A stretch of DNA of 64,000 bases from Streptomyces vietnamensis (GTDB lineage Bacteria; Actinomycetota; Actinomycetes; Streptomycetales; Streptomycetaceae), in assembly GCF_000830005.1 (NCBI RefSeq), contig NZ_CP010407.1:2275001-2339000 (forward strand), given 5' to 3'. A model generated the notes under the pieces. That model worked only from the letters and a program-made list of their open reading frames with translations, ran no database searches and had not been told where the DNA came from. Shown here piece after piece: positions 27,964-38,970 of the stretch (its first letter is position 1; every line of letters starts with the position of its first letter). A program made the translations under genes and the position numbers.

Positions 27964-29685
27964 TCATCCCTGACTGTTCTCGTGACGGTGTGCGTCCTGC
28001 TGGCTCTGCTGGCTGAGAATCGCCTCGCGCAGGACCTCGCGGTCGTCGAAGGGGCGGACGACCCCGGCGATCTCCTGGCCCTGCTCGTGGCCCTTGCCGG
28101 CGACCAGGACGGTGTCGCCGGGCCGTGCGCGGGCGACGGCGGCGGCGATGGCGGCGGCCCGGTCGGGTTCGACCAGGACGTCGCCGCGCTCCCCCGCGGG
28201 CACCTCGGCGGCGCCGGCGAGCATGGCGCTGAGGATCACCAGGGGGTCCTCGGAGCGGGGGTTGTCGGAGGTCAGGACGGCGGTGTCCGCGAGCCGGGCG
28301 GCCGCGGCGCCCATCGGGCCGCGTTTGGTGGTGTCCCGGTCGCCGCCGCAGCCGATGACCACGTGCAGCCGGCCCTCGGTGACCTCGCGCAGGGAGCGCA
28401 GGACCGATTCGACGGCGTCCGTCTTGTGCGCGTAGTCGACGACCGCGAGGTACGGCTGGCCGGCGTCGACCCGCTCCAGGCGGCCCGGGACGCCGGGCAC
28501 GGCGGCGATGCCCTCGGCGGCGGCCTTCGGGTCGAGGCCGACGGCGGCGAGGGTGGCGATCGCGGCGAGGGTGTTGGCGACGTTGAACGGGCCGGGCAGC
28601 GGGGCGGTGGCCGAAATCCGCTCGCCCTCGGGGCCGACGGCCGTGAAGGTCGAGTCGTGGGAGCCGAGGACGAGGTCCTCGGCGCGCCAGTCGGCCCCGT
28701 CGCGGCCCTCGGCGGAGAAGGTGACGACCGGGACGGTCGCCTCTCCGGCGAGCCTGCGGCCGTACGCGTCGTCGAGGTTGATCACACCCAGGCGGCTGCG
28801 CTCGGGCGTGAAGAGCGCGGCCTTGGCCCGGAAGTAGTCCTCCATGTCGGAGTGGAACTCCATGTGCTCCGGGCTGAGGTTGTTGAAGACGGCGACGTCG
28901 AAGACGCAGCCGTCGACCCGGCCGAGCACGAGGGCGTGGCTGGAGACCTCCATGGCGACGGCCTCGACGCCCCGCTCGCGCATGACGGCGAAGAGCGCCT
29001 GGAGGTCGGTGGCCTCGGGGGTGGTGCGCTCGGACTTGATGCGGTCGTCGCCGATGCGCATCTCGACGGTGCCGACGAGGCCGGTCTTCCGCCCGGAGCC
29101 GCGCAGGCCCACCCGTCGCCCACCACCACCCTTGGCCGACAGCGCTGCGCGCAGGCCCCCCTCTACGAGGTAGGCGGTGGTGGTCTTGCCGGAGGTGCCG
29201 GTGATGCCGATCTGCAGGAGGTCCTCGCCGGGGCGCCCGTAGATCGCGGCGGCGAGTTCGCCCATCCGGCCGCGCGGGTTCTCCACGACGAGGACCGGGA
29301 GGCCGGTCGCGGCGGCGCGCTCGGCGCCCGCCGGGTCGGTGAGGATCGCGGCGGCGCCGAGTCCGGCGGCCTGGGCGGCGAAGTCGGCGCCGTGGAGGCG
29401 GGCACCGGGCAGGGCCGCGTACAGGTCCCCGGGGCGCACGGCCCGCGAGTCGTGCGTGATGCCCGAGATCTCGGCGGCCTGGGGGACGTCGACCCCCAGC
29501 TGCGCGGCCAGGTCGCCCAGGGGTGTCGGGCGGGCCTGCTCCGGCCGGGGTGGGGCGTTTCGGTACTGATCAGCGTGTGGCACGGCGGTGAGCGTACCGG
29601 GCGCACCCTGTGCGGGGCCAAAAGAGCCCGGGGCCTCGCCGGAGTTCGATTTCCGGTTCCCGGAATGTGGGGTGATCGTTGTCAC
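27964..29685 (-). CDS. murE: MurE, UDP-MurNAc-dipeptide diaminopimelate ligase
   Basis: A Mur ligase of 573 residues from GTG 29685, with gggag at SD distance (29691-29696). The first 35-45 residues form a poorly conserved extension, so GTG 29583 is a possible shorter start. ITHDSRAVRPGDLYAALPG is the UDP-binding region, GITGTSGKTTTAYLVEGGL the ATP loop, and TSDNPRSEDP the DNPR motif that selects diaminopimelate. It adds DAP (the LL isomer is expected in streptomycetes) to UDP-MurNAc-L-Ala-D-Glu. Confidence 0.96.
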   Translation of the reverse strand: MTTITPHSGNRKSNSGEAPGSFGPAQGAPGTLTAVPHADQYRNAPPRPEQARPTPLGDLAAQLGVDVPQAAEISGITHDSRAVRPGDLYAALPGARLHGADFAAQAAGLGAAAILTDPAGAERAAATGLPVLVVENPRGRMGELAAAIYGRPGEDLLQIGITGTSGKTTTAYLVEGGLRAALSAKGGGGRRVGLRGSGRKTGLVGTVEMRIGDDRIKSERTTPEATDLQALFAVMRERGVEAVAMEVSSHALVLGRVDGCVFDVAVFNNLSPEHMEFHSDMEDYFRAKAALFTPERSRLGVINLDDAYGRRLAGEATVPVVTFSAEGRDGADWRAEDLVLGSHDSTFTAVGPEGERISATAPLPGPFNVANTLAAIATLAAVGLDPKAAAEGIAAVPGVPGRLERVDAGQPYLAVVDYAHKTDAVESVLRSLREVTEGRLHVVIGCGGDRDTTKRGPMGAAAARLADTAVLTSDNPRSEDPLVILSAMLAGAAEVPAGERGDVLVEPDRAAAIAAAVARARPGDTVLVAGKGHEQGQEIAGVVRPFDDREVLREAILSQQSQQDAHRHENSQG

Positions 29686-29701
29686 TGGTGCTCCCGGAGT
29701 G

Positions 29702-31684
29702 TCACGGGGTGGGTTCGAAGTCGACCGGCAGTCGGGCGGGGGCGGTGCCCGTGGGGGCGACGTGGAGGGTCTTGAGGGCGAACTCCATGACCTTCTTGTA
29801 GATGGGCCCGCAGATCTGGCCGCCGAAGTAGCTGCCCTTGGTGGGGTTCTGGATGGCGCAGTAGACGGTGATCTGGGGGTCGTCGGCGGGGGCGAAGCCG
29901 GCGAAGGAGGCGGTGTACCCCTTGTAGTAGCCGAGCTCGGGGTCGACGCGGTTGGCGGTGCCGGTCTTGCCCGCGACGCGGTAGCCGGGGATGGCGGCCT
30001 TGGTGCCGGTGCCCTCCCGGTCCTTGACGACGGACTCCAGCATCCGCGCGAGGGTCTTGGCGGTCTTCTCGCTGACGACCCGGGACTCCTGGGGCGCGGG
30101 GGCCGCCGTGAAGCGTCCGTCGGGCCCCTTGGTGCCGCGCACGAGGGTCGGTTCGATCCGTACGCCTCCGTTGGCGATGGTCGAGTACACGGAGGCGGCC
30201 TGCATGGCGCTGACGGAGAGGCCCTGGCCGAAGGGAATCGTGTACTGCTGCGAGGTGGACCAGTCCTGGGGCTTGGCGAGGATGCCGGGGGTCTCGCCGG
30301 GGAAGTTCAGGCCGGTGGGGCTGCCGATGCCGAACTTGCGCAGGTAGGAGTGGAGGACCCGGTTGACCTCGGCCTGGTTCTTGCCGAGCTGGCCGGTGGC
30401 GAGGATGGTGCCGATGTTGCTGGACTTGGCGAGGACGCCGTTGAGGGTCAGGTACCAGGTGATGTGGTCGATGTCGTCCTTGAAGAGCCGGTCGCCGCGG
30501 TGGAGCCGGTTGGGGACGGTGACGTGCGTGTCGGGGGCCGCCTTGCCCTCCTCCAGGACGGCGGCCATGGACATGACCTTGGCGGTGGAACCGGGCTCGT
30601 AGGCGTCCTGGAGGGCGGCGTTGCCCATGGCGGCCGAGTTGGCGGCGGAGAGGTCGTTGGGGTCGAAGCCGGGGGCGTTGGCCATGGCGAGGACCTCGCC
30701 GGTCCTGGTGTTCTGCACGACGACGTAGCCGCGGTCCGCTTTGGACTTCTTCACCTGCTCGGTGATGGCCTGCTGGGCGGCCCACTGGATGTCCCGGTCG
30801 ATGGTCAGCTCGATGTCGGAGCCGGGGACGGCGGGGGTGCCCTGGGAGCCCGCGGTGGGCACCTGGCGGCCGCCGGACTGGGTGAAGCGGATCTTGCCGT
30901 CCTTGCCGGCGAGCTCCCCGTCGAGCATGGACTCCAGGCCGCCCGCTCCCTTGCCCTCGGCGTTGACGTAGCCCAGTATCCCGGCGGCCAGCCCGCCGTT
31001 CGGGTACACGCGCTTGGTGCTGGGCTCGCTGAGGATGCCGCCGAGGAGGTTGATGCCGTTGCCGCCGACGGCCTGCGCCTTCTGCCCGTAGACCTTCTTG
31101 AGGTCCTTGATCTGGTTCCAGACCTGCGGGGTCTGCTTGCGGGCGAGCACGATGTAGCGGGTCTTGGGGGTGCGGAGCTTCTTCGCGAGCTCGGCGGGCT
31201 CCTTGCCGAGGATCGGGGCGAGGAGCGCGGCCGCCTGCTCGGGGGCGTCCGCGATCTTCGCGTCCTCGCGGGTGAAGAGCTTGGGGTCGGCGGTGATGTC
31301 GTACGCGTCGACGCTGGCGGCGAGCGCGATGCCGTTGCGGTCGGTGATCTCGCCCCGCTCGGCGGAGAGCGTGTACTCCTGGAAGCGGTACTTGTCGGCC
31401 TTCGCGGCGTACGCGGAGGCGTCGACGGCCTGGACCTGGAGCAGCCGCACCACGAAGACCAGCATGACCAGGGTCAGGCCGAGCCCGACCAGGCGCAGCC
31501 GCGGCCGGGGGTTGCCGAGCCGGATGGTGCGGGGCTGCCGGGCCGGGGGCCGCTTCCCCGCCGGGCGGGGAGCGGGGCGGGACGGGCGGGCACCGGGCGT
31601 GCGGGCTCCGGCGGAGGCGGGCCGGGGGCGCGCGGGCCGGGCGGGACCGGGGACGCGACGGCGCGGGGGCTCCTTGGGGGGCAC
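29702..31684 (-). CDS. ftsI: FtsI/PBP3, septal transpeptidase
   Basis: A class B penicillin-binding protein of 660 residues. A Pro/Arg-rich cytoplasmic tail of about 60 residues precedes one transmembrane anchor (LVGLGLTLVMLVFVVRLL). Next comes the pedestal domain with ITDRNGIALAAS and the transpeptidase domain with STAK (active Ser near residue 366), SSN in LAKSSNIGT and KTGT in VAGKTGTANRV. It crosslinks septal peptidoglycan with FtsW. The gene lies 7 bp after ftsL and 16 bp before murE. Confidence 0.96.
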   Translation of the reverse strand: MPPKEPPRRRVPGPARPARPRPASAGARTPGARPSRPAPRPAGKRPPARQPRTIRLGNPRPRLRLVGLGLTLVMLVFVVRLLQVQAVDASAYAAKADKYRFQEYTLSAERGEITDRNGIALAASVDAYDITADPKLFTREDAKIADAPEQAAALLAPILGKEPAELAKKLRTPKTRYIVLARKQTPQVWNQIKDLKKVYGQKAQAVGGNGINLLGGILSEPSTKRVYPNGGLAAGILGYVNAEGKGAGGLESMLDGELAGKDGKIRFTQSGGRQVPTAGSQGTPAVPGSDIELTIDRDIQWAAQQAITEQVKKSKADRGYVVVQNTRTGEVLAMANAPGFDPNDLSAANSAAMGNAALQDAYEPGSTAKVMSMAAVLEEGKAAPDTHVTVPNRLHRGDRLFKDDIDHITWYLTLNGVLAKSSNIGTILATGQLGKNQAEVNRVLHSYLRKFGIGSPTGLNFPGETPGILAKPQDWSTSQQYTIPFGQGLSVSAMQAASVYSTIANGGVRIEPTLVRGTKGPDGRFTAAPAPQESRVVSEKTAKTLARMLESVVKDREGTGTKAAIPGYRVAGKTGTANRVDPELGYYKGYTASFAGFAPADDPQITVYCAIQNPTKGSYFGGQICGPIYKKVMEFALKTLHVAPTGTAPARLPVDFEPTP

Positions 31685-31691
31685 TGCTCGG

Positions 31692-32192
31692 TCACCTGCC
31701 GGAGGTTCGGGTCGGGTCGGCTGCGGGCTCTGTCCGTACGGGGCCGCCGGGGGTGCTCGCCGGGGGCTTCGGGGTGCCGGCGGGCGGCGTCGGCTTCGGC
31801 TTGGGTCTCGGGGTCGGTTTGGGGGCGACCGCCACCGAGGGTTCGCCCAGGACCTTGCCGTCCGGGCCCAGGAAGGCGGGGCTGCCGCCCGGGACCATGC
31901 CGAGCTGACGGGCCCGCCGCTCCAGGGCGTCGGGGGCCGCGTAGTCGTCGACGTCCCGCTGGAGCGCCTGCTCCTCGTCGGTGAGCTCGGTGGTCTTGAC
32001 CTTGAGCTCGTTCAGCTTGAAGGAGCCCTGGTTGAGGGCCGAGTTCAGCAGGAGCAGGGAGATGAGCCCGCCGCCGAGCAGCACGAAGACGAGCAGGACG
32101 AAGGGGGTGCGGGCGGCCGAGCTCGGCCCGGACGGCATGAGCCGGCCGAGCCGAGCGGCCCGCCCTTTGAGGGGCCCCTTCGCCGTGCTCAC
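31692..32192 (-). CDS. ftsL: FtsL-like septum protein
   Basis: A protein of about 166 residues from GTG 32192, which overlaps the rsmH stop (GTGA, 32189-32192). It has a basic cytoplasmic tail (about 28 residues), one transmembrane helix ([21 protein letters not shown]) and a short coiled coil ([21 protein letters not shown]) with the Leu-zipper region seen in FtsL. A Pro/Lys-rich tail ([14 protein letters not shown]) of about 60 residues follows. Sequence conservation in FtsL is low, so the assignment rests on topology and its place between rsmH and ftsI. It stabilises the FtsQ/DivIC/FtsWI complex. Confidence 0.88.
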   Translation of the reverse strand: MSTAKGPLKGRAARLGRLMPSGPSSAARTPFVLLVFVLLGGGLISLLLLNSALNQGSFKLNELKVKTTELTDEEQALQRDVDDYAAPDALERRARQLGMVPGGSPAFLGPDGKVLGEPSVAVAPKPTPRPKPKPTPPAGTPKPPASTPGGPVRTEPAADPTRTSGR

Positions 32193-33145
32193 GGGACGTC
32201 TTTCCGGATGCGCTCGACGCCCCGGAGCCGGGCGGGGGCGGCGCGCCGGTTCTCGGCGACCTCCTCCTCGGTGGGCAGCTCGGCGCCGCGGGTGAGCAGC
32301 TTCAGCCGGGGCTGGTACTTCTCGGGGACGACCGGGAGCCCGGGCGGGGCGGTGGTCGCCGCGCCGGCCGCGAAGACGCCCTTGACGATCCGGTCCTCGA
32401 GGGACTGGTACGAGAGGACGACGACCCGGCCGCCGACGGCGAGGGCCTTCACGGCCGCCGGGATGGCCTTCTCGACGCTTTCGAGCTCGTGGTTGACCTC
32501 GATGCGCAGGGCCTGGAAGGTCCGCTTGGCCGGGTTGCCGCCGGTGCGCTTGGCCGCCTGGGGCAGGGCGTCGCGGATGAGCTCGACGAGCCGGGCGCTG
32601 TTGGTGAAGGGCTCCTTTTCGCGCTCGCGCACGATCGCGGAGACGATCCGCTTGGCCTGCTTCTCCTCGCCGTACGCGCGCAGGATCCGGACCAGCTCGC
32701 CCGCCGGGTAGGTGTTGAGGACCTCGGCCGCGCTGATGCCGGTCGTCTGGTCCATGCGCATGTCGAGCGGGGCGTCCTGGGCGTAGGCGAAGCCGCGGTC
32801 GGCCTCGTCCAGCTGCATGGAGGAGACGCCCAGGTCGAAGAGGACGCCGTCCACCTCGGGGATGCCGAGCCGGTCGAGGACCTCGGGCAGCTCGTCGTAC
32901 ACGGCGTGGACGAGGGTGGCCCGGTCGCCGTACGGGGCGAGCCGCTCTCCGGAGAGCCGCAGGGCCTCCTTGTCGCGGTCGAGGGCGACGAGCCGCACCT
33001 CGGGGAACCGCTGCAGGAGGGCCTCGCTGTGGCCGCCGAGGCCCAGGGTGCAGTCGACGACGACCGCTCCGGGGCGCTCCAGGGCAGGGGCCAACATGTC
33101 CAGGCACCGCTGGAGCATCACCGGGACGTGTCGGTCGTTGCTCAA
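32189..33145 (-). CDS. rsmH: RsmH, 16S rRNA (cytosine-1402-N4) methyltransferase
   Basis: The 318-residue protein begins with TTG at 33145 ([18 protein letters not shown]), preceded by SD gagagg 7-8 nt upstream. SAM-binding region: [20 protein letters not shown]; other conserved blocks are [37 protein letters not shown] and [21 protein letters not shown]. It methylates C1402 in the ribosomal P site. It is the first gene of the division cluster; no mraZ precedes it. The 278 bp upstream, shared with the divergent carbonic anhydrase, should hold the cluster promoter. Confidence 0.95.
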   Translation of the reverse strand: MSNDRHVPVMLQRCLDMLAPALERPGAVVVDCTLGLGGHSEALLQRFPEVRLVALDRDKEALRLSGERLAPYGDRATLVHAVYDELPEVLDRLGIPEVDGVLFDLGVSSMQLDEADRGFAYAQDAPLDMRMDQTTGISAAEVLNTYPAGELVRILRAYGEEKQAKRIVSAIVREREKEPFTNSARLVELIRDALPQAAKRTGGNPAKRTFQALRIEVNHELESVEKAIPAAVKALAVGGRVVVLSYQSLEDRIVKGVFAAGAATTAPPGLPVVPEKYQPRLKLLTRGAELPTEEEVAENRRAAPARLRGVERIRKDVP

Positions 33146-33423
33146 TGCGCCCTCTCAGATCCGGCGCGGAGGCACGTACCGCGGGAGAGGCCGAGCCGTA
33201 GGTACCGCCGCACACACGGGGGAGAAACCGCGGAAATCGCTCGTTGTCTCCGTGAACTTCGCGTCACTTTAGTCCACGGGACGCGCCGGTCAATCAACCG
33301 ACTGGCGTGCCGCGCGACCCGGAGAGCCCCCATCTGTGGGTTAGCTCACAACAAGACTCATTGATGTTCTTTGTCCCCTCTCACAGCGGGCCGGAAAGGG
33401 GCGTGACCATTACCGTCGGAACC
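33146..33423. other. divergent intergenic region, rsmH / carbonic anhydrase
   Basis: No gene seen. It should contain the promoter of the division cluster (minus strand) and that of the carbonic anhydrase (plus strand). I could not pick a convincing -35/-10 pair in either direction. The part near 33330-33390 (cacaacaagactcattgatg) is less GC-rich than the rest. Confidence 0.45.
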
Positions 33424-33963
33424 ATGTCGACCTCCGCGCACCCCTCCGCCGACGCCATACGCACCGGCCCCACGGTCACCGACCGTCTCGTCGAGGCCAA
33501 CGAACGCTACGCCGCCGAGTTCACCGACCCGGGAATGGACGCGCGGCCCGTGCTGCGCGTCGCCGTCGTCGCCTGCATGGACGCCCGGCTCGACCTGCAC
33601 GCGGCCCTCGGCCTCGAACTCGGCGACTGCCACACCATCCGCAACGCGGGCGGCGTGGTCACCGACGACGTGATCCGCTCGCTCACCATCAGCCAGCGGG
33701 CCCTCGGCACCCGCAGCGTGATGCTGGTGCACCACACGAACTGCGGTCTCGAATCCCTCACCGAGGACTTCCGGCACGAGCTGGAGGACGAGGTCGGCCA
33801 GCGCCCGGCCTGGGCGGTGGAGGCCTTCCGCGATGTCGACCAGGACGTCCGGCAGTCGATGCAGCGGGTCCGGACCTCCCCCTTCCTGCTGCACTCCGAC
33901 GACGTCCGCGGCTTCGTCTTCGACGTGACGACCGGCCTCCTGCGCGAGATCGACCCGGCTTAA
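33424..33963 (+). CDS. beta-carbonic anhydrase
   Basis: A protein of about 179 residues from ATG 33424; GTG 33403, after gaaagggg, is an in-frame alternative. Zinc-site motifs: VVACMDARLDL (Cys and the Asp-Arg dyad) and LVHHTNCGLES (His and Cys), with RNAGGVVTDDVIRSL between them. This is the usual C-x-D-x-R ... H-x2-C arrangement of beta-carbonic anhydrases. It interconverts CO2 and bicarbonate in the cytoplasm. It is short for the family, as in the compact actinobacterial group. It is transcribed divergently from the division cluster. Confidence 0.9.
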   Translation: MSTSAHPSADAIRTGPTVTDRLVEANERYAAEFTDPGMDARPVLRVAVVACMDARLDLHAALGLELGDCHTIRNAGGVVTDDVIRSLTISQRALGTRSVMLVHHTNCGLESLTEDFRHELEDEVGQRPAWAVEAFRDVDQDVRQSMQRVRTSPFLLHSDDVRGFVFDVTTGLLREIDPA

Positions 33964-34086
33964 ACCAGCAACTTAAACCGTCAAACCCTGGCATTTCCCC
34001 TGTACTTGTCCGCATGCAAGTGACAGGCCCGGCCACGGCAACAACAATGCTCGGACGACAGTTCCGAAAGGCCGAGGAGGGCCGGG

Positions 34087-35105
<1,019 letters not shown>

Positions 35106-35106
<1 letters not shown>

Positions 35107-36461
35107 TGAGTGGCGCCGCCGTGCCGGAGGGCCAGCGGGGCGACGAGGACGACCGGGGCGGGCTGCGGGCCGCCCTCGGCGGTCTCACCACCCGCGGCCG
35201 CTCCTTCCTCGCCGCGGGAGTGGCCGCCGCCGTCTGCGCGTACGTCCTCGGCCAGGCCGACCTGCTGCGCGTCGGGCTGCTGCTCGCCGCCCTGCCGCTG
35301 ATCTGCGTCCTCGTGCTGCACCGGACCCGCTACCGGGTCGCCGCCTCCCGCCGGCTCACCCCCCAGCGGGTCGAGACCGGCACCGAGGCCCGGGTCCAGC
35401 TGCGCATGGAGAACGTCTCCAAGCTGCCCACCGGCCTCCTGATGCTCCAGGACCACGTGCCGTACATGCTGGGGCCCCGCCCCCGCTTCGTCCTCGACCG
35501 GGTCGAGGCCGGCGGGCGGCGCGAGGTGTCCTACCGGGTCCGCTCCGACCTGCGCGGCCGCTTCCCGCTGGGCCCCCTCCAGCTGCGGCTCAACGACCCC
35601 TTCGGGATGTGCGAGCTGACCCGCTCCTTCAGCGCGTACGACACCCTCACCGTCGTGCCCCGCACCGAGGCCCTCCCGCCGGTGAAGCTCTTCGGCGAGG
35701 CCTCCGGGTACGGGGACGGGCAGTCCCGCTCCCTCGCGCTCGCCGGCGACGACGACGTCATCCCGCGCACCTACCGCCACGGCGACGACCTGCGCCGGGT
35801 CCACTGGCGCTCCACCGCCCGCTACGGCGAGCTGATGGTCCGCCGCGAGGAGCTGCCCCAGCGGGCCCGCTGCACCGTCCTCCTCGACACCCGCCGGATC
35901 GCCTTCCAGGGCGCGGGCCCCGACTCCGCCTTCGAATGGGCCGTCTCCGGCACCGCCTCCGCCCTCGTCCACATGCTGGAGCGCGGCTACGCGGTCCGGC
36001 TGCTCACCGACACCGGCAGCGCGATCCCCGGCGAGGGCGCCGAGGGCTTCGCCGGCTCGGCACAGGACTCGGCCGAGGCGGCCGGACTGATGATGGACAC
36101 CCTCGCGGTCGTCGACCACTCCGAGGGAGCCGGGCTCTCCCGCGCCTCCGACGTGCTGCGCGGCGGCGGCGACGGGCTGCTCATCGCCTTCCTCGGCGAC
36201 CTCGACGAGGAGCAGGCGGCCCTCACCGCCAGGATGCGCGGGCGGACCGGCGCGGCCGTCGCCTTCGTCCTGGACTCCGGCACCTGGCTCACCGGCGGCT
36301 CGGTGACCGGAGCGGTCGAGGACCGGGTGCGGCAGCTGCGGGAGGCGGGCTGGACGGCCCTCGCCGTACCGCCCGGCGCCTCGCTCGCCGACCTGTGGCA
36401 GCAGGCGGCCGGACTCCGCCCGGAGACCGCCGCCGCCGACACCTACGGAGGATGGTCATGA
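35106..36461 (+). CDS. DUF58 domain-containing membrane protein
   Basis: A protein of about 451 residues. Two hydrophobic segments near the N-terminus (SFLAAGVAAAVCAYVLG and LLRVGLLLAALPLICVLVL) precede the DUF58 region with the signature DDVIPRTYRHGDDLRRVHWRSTARYGELMVRREE. The C-terminal part resembles a von Willebrand A-type fold. These proteins pair with MoxR ATPases. ATG 35106 overlaps the moxR stop, and the 3' end overlaps the transglutaminase ATG (ATGA, 36458-36461), so the three genes form one tight operon. Confidence 0.92.
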
Positions 36462-38854
36462 GCGGCCGCACACGGCTGACGCTCGCTTCCTGGGGCGCCA
36501 CCCTGATGGCGGCCGGGGCGCTGCTCCCCCTGGTGAAGCCGGCGACCTGGATCTTCACGGCGGCCTTCGTCCTCGCCCTGGTGAGCGGGGTGGGCACACT
36601 GGCCCGCCGGGTGCCGCTGGCCCGGCCGCTGACGCTGCTGGCCCAGCTCGTCGTCGTGCTGCTCGCACTGACCGTGTGCTTCGCCCGCGAGCAGGCCCTC
36701 CTGTGGTTCCTCCCGGGCCCCGAGGTCTTCACCCACGCCGTCGAGCTGTTCCGGGCGGGCGCCGAGGACGTCGGCCGGTACGCGATCCCCGCGCCCGACA
36801 CCGAGGGCATCCGGCTCATGCTGGTCGGCGGCGTCGTCGCGATCGGGCTCCTGGTGGACGCCCTCGCGGTCACCTTCCGCAAGGCGGCCCCGGCCGGCCT
36901 GCCGCTGCTCGCCCTGTACTCGGTGGCCGCCGGTCTCTCCGGCGGCGGCGCCGGCTGGCTCTGGTTCCTCCTCGCTGCCTCCGGCTATCTGCTGCTGCTC
37001 CTCGCCGAGGGCCGTGACCGGCTCTCCCAGTGGGGCCGCGTCTTCGGCGGCGCCCAGCGCTCCGCCCGCCCCGGCTCCAGCGTCGCCGCCGGCGGGCCCG
37101 CCTTCGCCCCGGCGCGCACCGGCCGCCGGATCGGCGCCGTCGCCATGGGCGTCGCCCTGGTGGCACCGCTCGCGCTGCCGGGCTTCTCCGGCGGCCTCTT
37201 CGGAGGCGGCGGCGAGGGGGGCGGGGGCGCCGGCAAGGGCGGCACGATCTCCGCCGTGAACCCGCTGGTCTCCCTCCAGAACAACCTGCGCCAGCCGGAG
37301 GACCGGGAGGTCCTGCGCTACCGGACCAACGCCCGCGACACCAGCGGGCTGTACCTGCGGCTCGTCGCGCTCGACCAGTTCGACGGCACCTCGTGGAAGT
37401 CCTCGGTCCGCCCGATCGAGGACGTGCCCAAGCAGCTGCCCTGGCCCGACGGCCTCTCCCAGAGCGTCCGGATCACCGAGGTGACCAGCAACTTCGTCGC
37501 CTCCGACGCGTACGAGCAGAAGTGGCTGCCGATGCCGTACCCGGCCGGCCGGGTCGACATCGAAGGACGCTGGCGGTACGAGCCGGCCGGCCGGATGCTC
37601 GTCGGCGACGACCGGCAGACCACCAAGGGCGCCCGCTACCAGGTCTCCAGCCTGGACGTGCAGCCGACGGCCGGGCAGCTGGCCGGCGCAGGACCCGCCC
37701 CCGAGAAGCTGCGCCGCGAGTACACCAAGGTGCCAGCCTCGCTGCCGGGCGACGTGAAGGCGACGGCCCTGAAGGTCACCAAGGGCGCGCGCAACGACTA
37801 CGAGCGGGCGGTGAAGCTCCAGGACTGGTTCGCCCAGGACGGCGGCTTCCGCTACGACGTCGACGTGGTGTCCGGGACCGGGGTCCAGGCCATCTCCCGC
37901 TTCCTGAAGGACAAGGAGGGCTTCTGCGTCCACTTCTCCTTCTCCATGGCGGCGATGGCCCGCTCGCTCGGCATCCCCGCGCGGGTCGCCGTGGGCTTCA
38001 TGCCGGGCACGACGCAGACCGACGGCTCGGTCTCCGTCGGCATCCGGGACGCGCACGCCTGGCCCGAGCTGTACTTCGAGGGCGCCGGGTGGACACGGTT
38101 CGAGCCGACGCCCTCGCGGGGCTCCACCCCCGCGTACACCCGGGAGAACACCCCCTCGGGCACGGCCACCGGGCCCGCGCAGCCGCAGCAGAGCGCCTCG
38201 GCGCAGCCGTCCGCCGCGCCGAGCGCCTCGGCGAGCTGCACCCCGCAGGAGAAGAAGCTCGGCGGGTGCGGCCCGGACGCGGCGGCCGCGGACGCGGCCT
38301 CGGACGGCTCGGGCCCCGACCTCCTGACGGTGACGCTCGTGACGGCAGGGGTCCTGCTCCTCCTCGCCCTGCCCTTCCTGCCCCTGCTGTGGCGCAGGCG
38401 GGTGCGGGCCCGGCGGCTCGGCGCGGACGGCTCCGCCCTCGCGGTCTGGGAGGAGATCAACGACACGGCCTGGGACCACGGGGTCGAGCCGGACGACTCC
38501 CTCACGCCGAGGAAGGCGGCGGCGCGGATCGTCCGCCTCGGTGAGCTGCGGGGCGAGTCCGCGGACGCGGTGCACCGGGTGGCGCGGGCGGTGGAGGAGG
38601 TGCTGTACGCGCCCCGGCCGCGGCCCGTCGCGGACCTGGCCTCCGAAGCGGCGCGGGTCCGCGTGGGCTTCCACGCGGGCGCCGACCGCCGCACCCGGCT
38701 CCGCGCCCTCCTGGCCCCGCGCTCGGCGGCCCGCGTCCGCTGGGCGGCGTCGTCCCGCTGGGCCGCGGCGACGGCGCGCTGGGCGGGGTGGCGGCAGGCG
38801 GCGACGGCGCGAGCGACAGCCGTCTTCCGCCGCGGGCCCCGCGAGGCGAACTGA
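36458..38854 (+). CDS. TgpA-type membrane transglutaminase-like protein
   Basis: A protein of 798 residues. It has about six N-terminal transmembrane segments over residues 1-260, then an extracytoplasmic transglutaminase-like domain. The Cys-His-Asp core is visible in DKEGFCVHFSFSMAAMARSLGIPARV and IRDAHAWPELYFEGAGWTRFEPTP. A Ser/Ala/Pro-rich linker, a last transmembrane helix (LLTVTLVTAGVLLLLALPFLPLL) and a cytoplasmic DUF4129-like tail (LTPRKAAARIVRLGELRG) follow. The architecture matches DUF3488/TgpA proteins. The reaction and substrate are unknown here; proteolysis or crosslinking in the envelope are options. ATG 36458 has SD ggagg. Confidence 0.92.
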   Translation: MSGRTRLTLASWGATLMAAGALLPLVKPATWIFTAAFVLALVSGVGTLARRVPLARPLTLLAQLVVVLLALTVCFAREQALLWFLPGPEVFTHAVELFRAGAEDVGRYAIPAPDTEGIRLMLVGGVVAIGLLVDALAVTFRKAAPAGLPLLALYSVAAGLSGGGAGWLWFLLAASGYLLLLLAEGRDRLSQWGRVFGGAQRSARPGSSVAAGGPAFAPARTGRRIGAVAMGVALVAPLALPGFSGGLFGGGGEGGGGAGKGGTISAVNPLVSLQNNLRQPEDREVLRYRTNARDTSGLYLRLVALDQFDGTSWKSSVRPIEDVPKQLPWPDGLSQSVRITEVTSNFVASDAYEQKWLPMPYPAGRVDIEGRWRYEPAGRMLVGDDRQTTKGARYQVSSLDVQPTAGQLAGAGPAPEKLRREYTKVPASLPGDVKATALKVTKGARNDYERAVKLQDWFAQDGGFRYDVDVVSGTGVQAISRFLKDKEGFCVHFSFSMAAMARSLGIPARVAVGFMPGTTQTDGSVSVGIRDAHAWPELYFEGAGWTRFEPTPSRGSTPAYTRENTPSGTATGPAQPQQSASAQPSAAPSASASCTPQEKKLGGCGPDAAAADAASDGSGPDLLTVTLVTAGVLLLLALPFLPLLWRRRVRARRLGADGSALAVWEEINDTAWDHGVEPDDSLTPRKAAARIVRLGELRGESADAVHRVARAVEEVLYAPRPRPVADLASEAARVRVGFHAGADRRTRLRALLAPRSAARVRWAASSRWAAATARWAGWRQAATARATAVFRRGPREAN

Positions 38855-38970
38855 CGACACCGCCACCGTGGCGGGCGCCGCGCCCCACCGCCCGCTACGG
38901 ACAGCCCCTCCACCGGGCCGACGGCCCCCGTTGTGGGCAGCCGCTCCACCGGGGCGGCGCCCCGCCGCTC
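38855..38970. other. 5' flank of palindromic element B with partial repeats
   Basis: Contains two tandem degenerate units (ggacagcccctccaccggg and gggcagccgctccaccggg) that resemble half of an element end. No gene is seen between the transglutaminase stop and the element. Confidence 0.5.

Noticed and set aside
35609..36457. Long N-terminal extension of the transglutaminase frame
   Set aside because: This portion overlaps the DUF58 gene out of frame and is Arg/Pro-rich; the real start at 36458 has an SD and an ATGA overlap.
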